From: Phytoactinopolyspora endophytica
GTDB taxonomy: Bacteria; Actinomycetota; Actinomycetes; Jiangellales; Jiangellaceae
Reading direction: 5' to 3'
NCBI RefSeq assembly: GCF_004138495.1
Contig: NZ_ML142860.1
Span: 123,177-129,134, forward strand
Length of the DNA: 5,958 bases
Part shown: positions 1 to 3,891 of the stretch, piece by piece
How positions within the stretch are numbered: position 1 is the stretch's first letter
Layout: the number at the start of each line of letters is the position of its first letter
Made by a program: the position numbers and the translations under genes
The notes under the pieces: model-generated
Databases searched by the model: none
What the model saw: the letters and a program-made list of their open reading frames with translations, nothing else
What the model was told of the DNA's origin: nothing

Positions 1-2
1 AC

Positions 3-590
3 TTGCCACGGCCGCCTTTGGCGGTCCCGAAGAACAACCCGCGAGCGATTGTTCTATCGGGGCCGTCGGCGGTCGGCAAGACGACTGTTATGCGGCAGCT
101 TCGGGCCGAACATCCCGAGCTGTCGATAGCGCCCACAGTGACGACGCGGCCGATGCGGCCGGGCGAGGTGGACGGCGCGCCGTACTACTTCGTCGATGGA
201 CCCACGTTCGATCGCAAGATCGAACAAGGTGAGTTCCTCGAGTGGGCTGTGGTACATGGGACGTTCAAGTACGGCACCCCTCGTTCGGAGGTCGATCAGG
301 CTCGGGCCGCTGGGCGGTCTGTGCTCATCGAGGTCGACCTGCAAGGTGCCCGCCAGATCCGGTCCACCATGCCGGATGCGTTTTTCGTCTTCCTCGCCCC
401 TCCCAGTTGGGAGGAGCTGGTCCGCCGGCTCGTCGGGCGGGGAACTGAGGACGAGAAGGAACGAGCCCGCAGGCTGCAGACCGCCCGTGACGAGCTCGCG
501 GCCGAGGCTGAGTTCGACGTGACCGTGGTCAACACGGACGTCGGCAGCGTCTGCCGTGAGCTGGTAGTATTAATGGGTTCATCCCCTTAG
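3..590 (+). CDS. gmk: guanylate kinase (5' end uncertain, possibly cut by the window)
   Basis: Cytosolic enzyme of purine metabolism that phosphorylates GMP (and dGMP) to GDP using ATP. Numbering from a TTG at position 3: the P-loop GPSAVGKT is at residues 20-27, the GMP-binding stretch TTRPMRPGEVDG at 47-58 is followed by the paired tyrosines Y61-Y62, QGEFLEWA is at 75-82, YGTP at 90-93, VLIEVDLQGARQIR at 107-120, FLAPPSWEELVRRL at 130-143, an arginine-rich lid region (R154, R156, R157) follows, and VVNTD is at 175-179. These are the expected guanylate kinase elements in order. The visible 195 residues are slightly short of the usual 200-210. The frame is open to the window edge, so TTG at 3 is only the first possible start seen; an upstream ATG/GTG is equally likely. 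The stop is TAG at 588-590. It is followed by rpoZ after 21 nt, as in other actinobacteria, and probably co-transcribed. Confidence 0.96.
   Translation: MPRPPLAVPKNNPRAIVLSGPSAVGKTTVMRQLRAEHPELSIAPTVTTRPMRPGEVDGAPYYFVDGPTFDRKIEQGEFLEWAVVHGTFKYGTPRSEVDQARAAGRSVLIEVDLQGARQIRSTMPDAFFVFLAPPSWEELVRRLVGRGTEDEKERARRLQTARDELAAEAEFDVTVVNTDVGSVCRELVVLMGSSP
541..570 (+). promoter_or_regulatory. candidate sigma-70-type promoter for rpoZ inside the gmk 3' end
   Basis: A -10 box TAGTAT (565-570) fits the actinobacterial TAnnnT consensus. It lies in a short AT-rich patch (about 565-574) that stands out from the GC-rich coding sequence. A weak -35, TCGGCA (541-546, 4 of 6 matches to TTGACA), sits 18 bp upstream. 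Transcription would start near 577, leaving a leader of about 35 nt before the rpoZ GTG. This could add a second promoter for rpoZ-coaBC beyond read-through from gmk. It rests on consensus matching only. Confidence 0.4.
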
Positions 591-598
591 ATCAGCCC

Positions 599-603
599 GG
601 AGG
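599..603 (+). promoter_or_regulatory. ribosome binding site of rpoZ
   Basis: GGAGG ends 8 nt before the GTG at 612. This is near-ideal spacing and the main reason for choosing that GTG as the rpoZ start. Confidence 0.85.
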
Positions 604-611
604 CAAACAGC

Positions 612-968
612 GTGTCTGGAACCCGAGGCGTCGCGGAGGGTATTACCAGCCCTCCCATTGACGACCTGCTCTCCAAGACCGACTCGAAGTATGGCTTGGT
701 CATCTACGCCGCCAAGCGGGCTCGTCAGATCAATGCCTACTATTCGCAGCTCGGCGAGGGCCTGCTCGAGTATGTCGGCCCACTGGTCGAGACTCGTGTG
801 CAGGAGAAGCCGCTGTCCATAGCGTTGCGAGAGATCGACGCGGGACTGCTCACGGCTGAGGAGGTGGATCCGGCCGAGCTGGTCACGGAGACACCTCAGG
901 CGGAGATCACCGCCGCGGACGTGACGCCCGAGGACATCGCGGCGGCCGGTCAGCCCGAACAAGAATGA
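612..968 (+). CDS. rpoZ: DNA-directed RNA polymerase omega subunit
   Basis: Small RNA polymerase subunit that binds the beta' subunit and helps it fold and assemble. The GTG start at 612 has a GGAGG 8 nt upstream. Recognisable family blocks are SPPIDDLL (residues 13-20), [17 protein letters not shown] (25-41, the core omega motif), [14 protein letters not shown] (47-60, typical of actinobacterial omega) and [12 protein letters not shown] (64-75). From about residue 82 to 118 follows an extra tail rich in Glu, Asp, Ala, Pro and Thr, with 11 acidic and no basic residues. From memory, Streptomyces omega is about 90 residues and that of M. tuberculosis 110 with its extra length at the N-terminus, so a 118-residue form extended at the C-terminus is long. 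The TGA stop at 966-968 overlaps the coaBC start. No alternative identity is plausible. Confidence 0.96.
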   Translation: MSGTRGVAEGITSPPIDDLLSKTDSKYGLVIYAAKRARQINAYYSQLGEGLLEYVGPLVETRVQEKPLSIALREIDAGLLTAEEVDPAELVTETPQAEITAADVTPEDIAAAGQPEQE

Positions 969-2221
969 CCCCTGCGTCTGGCGACCCGGGCAGGACCCGG
1001 TATCGGGTTCTCCTGGGCGTCAGCGGAGGAATCGCTGCCTACAAGGCTTGCGAAGTATTGCGAGGCCTCGCTGAGGCAGGACATGACGTCCGGGTGCTGC
1101 CGACGGAATCGGCACTGCGTTTCGTCGGTGAGGCGACGTGGGCGGCGCTGTCCGGCCATCCGGTGAGCACCAGTGTCTTCGATGACGTGCATGAGGTGCC
1201 TCACGTCGCACTGGGGCAGGAAGCTGACTTGGTACTGGTGGTGCCCGCCACCGCCGACCTGCTGGCTCGTGCCGCTTCCGGTAGGGCCGATGACCTGCTG
1301 ACCTCAACGTTGTTGACCACGCGGAGTCCGGTGGTGTTCGCCCCGGCGATGCACACCGAGATGTGGGAACATGCCGCCACCGTCGCGAACGTGGCGACGT
1401 TGCGATCCCGGGGTTGTGTGGTCATCGAGCCGGCCGTCGGGAGGCTGACCGGCGCCGACTCTGGCAAAGGCCGGCTCCCGGAGCCGGAGGCGATCGTCGG
1501 GCAAGCCCTCGACACGGTACATGCCGCCACATCGACGGATTTGGCCGGATACCACGTGGTGGTCTCGGCCGGTGGGACGCGCGAGTACATCGACCCGGTC
1601 CGGTACATCGGCAACCGCTCGTCGGGGCGGCAAGGTTACGCGCTTGCGCAGGCCGCGGTGAGCCGTGGGGCGCGAGTGACGCTCGTCGCAGCGAACGTCG
1701 GCCTGACCGACGTCGCGGGAGCTGACATCGTCCGTGTCGAATCCGTCGCCGATCTGCGCGAAGCCATGTTGAAGGCGGCCTCGACGGCCGACGCCGTGGT
1801 GATGGCCGCCGCGGTCTCGGACTTCCGCCCGCGGTCGTTTCACGACGCGAAGATCAAGAAGACCGCGGGGACCGACGACGCGCCGGCGATCGAGCTTGAG
1901 CGCACCGAGGACATTCTGGCTGAGCTGTCCCGTTCGCGGCGCCGGCCGGACCAAGTCGTCGTAGGGTTCGCGGCCGAGACGGGGGACAGCGATGGCGGTG
2001 TCCTGGAGCATGGACGAGCCAAGCTCGCGGCCAAGGGCTGCGACCTGCTCGTGGTGAACGAGGTGGGACGCGACCGCGGCTTCGAGTCGGAGGAGAACGA
2101 GGCGGTCATCCTAGGCCAGGACGGAACGTCGGTCGAAGTGCCGTACGGTCCGAAGTCCGCGTTGGCGCACACCGTCTGGGACCGCGTCGCCGGGCGGCTC
2201 ACAGGGCCGACGTCGCCGTAA
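965..2221 (+). CDS. coaBC: bifunctional phosphopantothenoylcysteine decarboxylase / phosphopantothenate-cysteine ligase
   Basis: Fused enzyme (also called Dfp) for two successive steps of coenzyme A synthesis. CoaB joins 4'-phosphopantothenate to cysteine using CTP. CoaC, an FMN enzyme, decarboxylates the product to 4'-phosphopantetheine. The 418 residues match the full family length. The N-terminal CoaC half shows [11 protein letters not shown] (18-28), the catalytic His80 in [15 protein letters not shown] (127-134) and the substrate lid [12 protein letters not shown] (159-170). The C-terminal CoaB half starts near 196 with [14 protein letters not shown] (201-214), IGNRSSG with Asn217, AAAVSDFRP (281-289), KIKK (296-299) and VGFAAET (333-339). 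At the lid position where E. coli Dfp has catalytic Cys158, Gly163 is found by eye alignment. The ATG at 965 overlaps the rpoZ TGA in ATGA and lacks a strong Shine-Dalgarno, which suggests translational coupling. It is probably the last gene of the gmk-rpoZ-coaBC operon. Confidence 0.97.
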   Translation: MTPASGDPGRTRYRVLLGVSGGIAAYKACEVLRGLAEAGHDVRVLPTESALRFVGEATWAALSGHPVSTSVFDDVHEVPHVALGQEADLVLVVPATADLLARAASGRADDLLTSTLLTTRSPVVFAPAMHTEMWEHAATVANVATLRSRGCVVIEPAVGRLTGADSGKGRLPEPEAIVGQALDTVHAATSTDLAGYHVVVSAGGTREYIDPVRYIGNRSSGRQGYALAQAAVSRGARVTLVAANVGLTDVAGADIVRVESVADLREAMLKAASTADAVVMAAAVSDFRPRSFHDAKIKKTAGTDDAPAIELERTEDILAELSRSRRRPDQVVVGFAAETGDSDGGVLEHGRAKLAAKGCDLLVVNEVGRDRGFESEENEAVILGQDGTSVEVPYGPKSALAHTVWDRVAGRLTGPTSP

Positions 2222-2235
2222 GGTTTTGCTGGTCC

Positions 2236-2248
2236 CAGGCGCCGCCTG
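2236..2248 (+). terminator. weak hairpin just after coaBC, possible terminator
   Basis: CAGGC (2236-2240) and GCCTG (2244-2248) form a 5-bp GC-rich stem with a GCC loop, 15 nt after the coaBC stop. No T-run follows, so it is not a classical intrinsic terminator. Many actinobacterial terminators lack the T-run, but the stem is short and may be chance. Confidence 0.25.
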
Positions 2249-2293
2249 CACTCGACGACCGGTATACGCTTCGCCTGGTTTCGACTCGCCAAA

Positions 2294-2320
2294 TTGTGGT
2301 CGCCCGGGGCGGGACCGCGG
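2294..2320 (+). other. imperfect hairpin upstream of metK
   Basis: CGCC (2301-2304) pairs with GGCG (2308-2311) around a CGG loop. The stem continues with GGT (2298-2300) to ACC (2314-2316) across a GG bulge (2312-2313). It can extend outward by four more pairs (2294-2297 with 2317-2320), three of them G-U. It ends 3 nt before the left arm of the longer inverted repeat at 2324. It may be part of a structured leader RNA or simply reflect high GC. Confidence 0.3.
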
Positions 2321-2323
2321 AAT

Positions 2324-2402
2324 TCTTTGCCCTCTCACGCCTCCGGCGGGTGGCCTTTCGTGCTGGTTGCGTGATCTGCGCCTCCGGAAGATCGGGCAAA
2401 GA
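2324..2402 (+). other. nested inverted repeats, possible three-way-junction RNA
   Basis: An outer perfect 9-bp repeat, TCTTTGCCC (2324-2332) with GGGCAAAGA (2394-2402), encloses TCACGC (2335-2340) with GCGTGA (2369-2374). That in turn encloses CCGGC (2343-2347) with GCTGG (2362-2366, one G-U pair). A further helix, GATCT (2373-2377) with AGATC (2389-2393), fills the remaining side and competes for two bases with the second helix. All helices are mutually compatible apart from that small overlap and fold into a closed multi-arm shape. Each repeat alone could arise by chance in GC-rich DNA; the nesting is what makes it notable. No known RNA family was recognised. Confidence 0.3.
2338..2387 (+). 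repeat. direct 9-bp repeat CGCCTCCGG, two copies
   Basis: CGCCTCCGG occurs at 2338-2346 and 2379-2387, spaced 41 bp start to start. Its core contains CCTCC, complementary to Shine-Dalgarno sequences. The complement CGGAGGCG occurs downstream at 2547-2554, and CGGAGGC at 2608-2614. The copies could therefore pair with the downstream sites in a transcript. Function unknown. Confidence 0.5.
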
Positions 2403-2465
2403 GCTTCCCCGGCCCCTTCTGGGTCTCACTCTGGTCTTGTGTTGGGCGCCGCCTTTCACGCTTTC

Positions 2466-2570
2466 GGTGGGGTGGCTCGTCGTGCGTGCGTCCGCTCGTC
2501 CTGAAGTCAGGATCGGAAGGCCCGCGGTCCGGGCGGGCGGCCGATGCGGAGGCGTACGGGTGGGGTGGCT
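2466..2570 (+). repeat. direct 12-bp repeat GGTGGGGTGGCT, two copies
   Basis: Identical 12-mers lie at 2466-2477 and 2559-2570, 93 bp apart. Both are followed by a similar CGT-rich stretch (CGTCGTG versus TCGTGTG). They flank the palindrome at 2499-2512. Low sequence complexity (G and T only, except for the C near the 3' end) makes chance or slippage possible. Confidence 0.5.
2499..2512. promoter_or_regulatory. palindrome TCCTGA-AG-TCAGGA, operator-like
   Basis: Perfect 6-bp arms are separated by 2 bp, about 145 bp upstream of the metK start. With a 2-nt loop it is a poor RNA hairpin, so a dimeric DNA-binding protein site is the better reading. No regulator could be assigned. Confidence 0.25.
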
Positions 2571-2582
2571 TCGTGTGGGCTG

Positions 2583-2597
2583 GTTTCGGAGTGAAAC
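2583..2597. promoter_or_regulatory. inverted repeat GTTTC-N5-GAAAC upstream of the metK promoter
   Basis: GTTTC (2583-2587) and GAAAC (2593-2597) are perfect 5-bp arms around GGAGT. The repeat ends about 30 bp upstream of the proposed metK -10 box, just outside the -35 region. It could be an activator or repressor site, or a small hairpin if the region is transcribed. It is short, so chance is possible. Confidence 0.25.
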
Positions 2598-2603
2598 GGG
2601 TCA

Positions 2604-2633
2604 GTGTCGGAGGCCGCTGGATAGCCCTAGACT
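2604..2633 (+). promoter_or_regulatory. candidate metK promoter
   Basis: TAGACT (2628-2633) matches the actinobacterial -10 consensus TAnnnT. The best -35 partner is poor (GTGTCG, 2604-2609, 3 of 6 matches, 18-bp spacer). Transcription would start near 2640, leaving a leader of about 17 nt that carries only the ribosome binding site. If this is the only promoter, the structured repeats farther upstream are not in the metK mRNA and any role would be at the DNA level. Confidence 0.4.
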
Positions 2634-2654
2634 GGCGGTGCCAGAAGGAGGGCT
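2623..2654 (+). promoter_or_regulatory. hairpin that could mask the metK ribosome binding site
   Basis: AGCCCT (2623-2628) is perfectly complementary to AGGGCT (2649-2654), which includes the 3' part of the metK Shine-Dalgarno. Inside it, CTGGC (2632-2636) pairs with GCCAG (2640-2644) around GGT. The two stems stack with a small asymmetric internal loop (2629-2631 against 2645-2648). Only transcripts starting upstream of about 2620 (for example read-through from coaBC) would form it, because it overlaps the proposed -10 box. Confidence 0.35.
2645..2652 (+). promoter_or_regulatory. ribosome binding site of metK
   Basis: AAGGAGGG contains a strong AGGAGG (2646-2651) 5 nt before the ATG at 2657. 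It fixes the metK start against the longer open frame that extends upstream to 2486. Confidence 0.88.
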
Positions 2655-2656
2655 CT

Positions 2657-3847
2657 ATGGCCGTACGGTTGTTCACGTCTGAGTCAGTCACCGAGGGGCA
2701 CCCGGACAAGATCTGTGATCAGATCAGCGACGCGATCCTGGACGCCATGCTGGCGGAGGATCCGGCGAGCCGGGTAGCGGTCGAGACGTTGGTCACCACG
2801 GGGCAGGTGCACGTAGCGGGCGAGGTGACCACGAGTACTTACGCGGATATTCCCGGCATAGTGCGCGAAACTGTGCTGGACATCGGCTACGACTCCTCGG
2901 CAAAGGGCTTCGATGGTGCTTCATGCGGCGTGAACGTCGCGCTGGGGGCTCAATCGGCGGACATCGCGCAAGGGGTCGATACGGCCTACGAAAGCCGCGT
3001 AGAGGGCGATGAGGACCCGCTGGACCGGCAAGGAGCGGGCGACCAGGGTCTGATGTTCGGCTATGCCTGCGACGAGACTCCCGAGCTGATGCCGCTGCCG
3101 ATCACCTTGGCTCACCGGCTCGCTCAGCGGCTCGCGCAGGTCCGGAAGTCGGGCTCGGTACCGTACCTGCGGCCGGACGGGAAGACGCAGGTCACCATCG
3201 AGTACGACGGTGACCGGCCGTCTCGACTCGAGACGGTGGTGATCTCGACGCAGCATGCGTCGAAGGTCGACCTGACCAACCTGCTCACCCCTGATCTGAT
3301 CAGCTATGTGGTGAACCCGGTGCTGGAGCAGTTCTCACTGGACTCCGGATCGATGCGGCTGCTGGTCAATCCGACAGGCCGGTTCGAGGTCGGCGGGCCG
3401 ATGGGCGACGCGGGACTGACCGGGCGCAAGATCATCATCGACACCTACGGTGGGATGGCACGCCACGGTGGCGGAGCGTTCAGCGGCAAGGACCCGTCGA
3501 AGGTGGACCGGTCTGCCGCCTACGCGATGCGATGGGTGGCGAAGAACGTGGTAGCGGCCGGGTTGGCCCGTCGGTGCGAGATCCAGGTCGCCTACGCGAT
3601 CGGCAAGGCTGAGCCGGTGGGGTTGTTCGTCGAATGCTTCGGCACCGAGCGAGTGCCGACAGAGCGGATCGAGCGGGCGGTGACGGAGGTGTTCGACCTC
3701 CGCCCGGCGGCCGTCATCCGTGATCTGGACCTGTTGCGGCCGATCTACCGAAACACAGCCGCCTATGGTCATTTCGGCCGGGAACTGCCCGACTTCACCT
3801 GGGAGCGTACGGATCGGGCCGAGGCGCTCAAAGCGGCCGTGGGCTGA
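2657..3847 (+). CDS. metK: S-adenosylmethionine synthetase (methionine adenosyltransferase)
   Basis: Cytosolic enzyme that makes S-adenosylmethionine from methionine and ATP, releasing phosphate and pyrophosphate; SAM is the cell's main methyl donor. The 396 residues are a normal length. Motifs in order: [13 protein letters not shown] (6-18) with the ATP/metal residues His15 and Asp17, [13 protein letters not shown] (128-140) for adenine binding, [17 protein letters not shown] (250-266), and the glycine-rich [16 protein letters not shown] (271-286) with the phosphate-binding lysines. The start is ATG 2657 because the family N-terminus begins here and a strong ribosome binding site lies 5 nt upstream. 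The frame stays open 57 codons farther upstream, but that stretch (Gly, Trp, Arg and Val rich) is not family-like. It is separated from coaBC by 435 nt and from priA by 44 nt. It probably has its own promoter and possibly leader control. Nothing in the protein is abnormal. Confidence 0.98.
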   Translation: MAVRLFTSESVTEGHPDKICDQISDAILDAMLAEDPASRVAVETLVTTGQVHVAGEVTTSTYADIPGIVRETVLDIGYDSSAKGFDGASCGVNVALGAQSADIAQGVDTAYESRVEGDEDPLDRQGAGDQGLMFGYACDETPELMPLPITLAHRLAQRLAQVRKSGSVPYLRPDGKTQVTIEYDGDRPSRLETVVISTQHASKVDLTNLLTPDLISYVVNPVLEQFSLDSGSMRLLVNPTGRFEVGGPMGDAGLTGRKIIIDTYGGMARHGGGAFSGKDPSKVDRSAAYAMRWVAKNVVAAGLARRCEIQVAYAIGKAEPVGLFVECFGTERVPTERIERAVTEVFDLRPAAVIRDLDLLRPIYRNTAAYGHFGRELPDFTWERTDRAEALKAAVG

Positions 3848-3857
3848 AGGGCGGGCG

Positions 3858-3885
3858 CGGACAACGGCACGGCATGGGGTAGAAA
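3858..3885 (+). promoter_or_regulatory. candidate promoter for leaderless priA transcription
   Basis: CGGACA (3858-3863, 4 of 6 matches to TTGACA), a 16-bp spacer and TAGAAA (3880-3885, lacking only the final T of TAnnnT) are followed by 6 nt and then the GTG at 3892. That spacing would put the first transcribed base at the start codon. No clear Shine-Dalgarno lies at the usual distance (only GGGG at 3876-3879). Leaderless genes are common in actinobacteria. Confidence 0.4.
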
Positions 3886-3891
3886 CGTCGG

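Larger units (their letters stand above)
2222..2656. other. 435-nt intergenic region between coaBC and metK
   Basis: No convincing gene lies here. Frames stay open on both strands, as expected in GC-rich DNA, but the conceptual products have no recognisable motif and no good ribosome binding site. The region is less uniform than coding DNA and has T-rich patches around 2323-2330 and 2417-2460. It contains several inverted repeats, two direct repeats, a probable metK promoter at its right end and a hairpin over the metK ribosome binding site, each listed separately. I looked for known SAM riboswitch signatures (for example the GGCAACC-type core of SAM-I and SAM-IV) and did not see them. A tRNA gene was also not seen. 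Its length before a SAM synthetase gene makes a regulatory leader plausible but unproven. Confidence 0.7.

Noticed and set aside
2263..2268. TATACG as a -10 box for a long metK leader
   Set aside because: It lacks the final T of TAnnnT and has no -35 match at 16-19 bp; too weak to list, though it would be the natural origin of a long leader.
2306..2319. Resemblance to the T-box core AGGGTGGNACCGCG (11 of 13 defined positions)
   Set aside because: The T of the tRNA-acceptor-binding TGGN is C here, too little sequence lies upstream for a stem I with a Met or Ile specifier, and the segment is better explained as one side of the 2294-2320 hairpin.
2544..2594. Possible 16-codon upstream ORF (ATG 2544 to TGA 2592) before metK
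   Set aside because: No Shine-Dalgarno, no Met-rich or otherwise telling peptide, and it lies upstream of the likely metK transcription start.
2628..2633. TAGAC half of the corynebacterial McbR operator (TAGAC-N6-GTCTA)
   Set aside because: The second half-site is missing; the sequence is adequately explained as a -10 box.
2486..2656. 57-codon N-terminal extension of metK
   Set aside because: The family N-terminus begins at [18 protein letters not shown], and a strong Shine-Dalgarno lies 5 nt before ATG 2657; the extension is compositionally odd and has no ribosome binding site.
2222..2656. Known SAM riboswitch (SAM-I, SAM-IV, SAM-III/VI)
   Set aside because: The conserved cores I know, such as the GGCAACC segment of SAM-I/SAM-IV, are absent by eye. 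A covariance-model search would be decisive; a significant hit would overturn this.
2296..2682. 128-codon + frame covering the leader and overlapping the metK start
   Set aside because: No Shine-Dalgarno, no recognisable domain, low-complexity Arg/Gly/Trp/Val content; open frames of this length are common in GC-rich gaps.
2335..2709. 124-codon - strand frame through the coaBC-metK gap
   Set aside because: It runs into the metK coding region antisense, has no motif and no convincing ribosome binding site; treated as noise.
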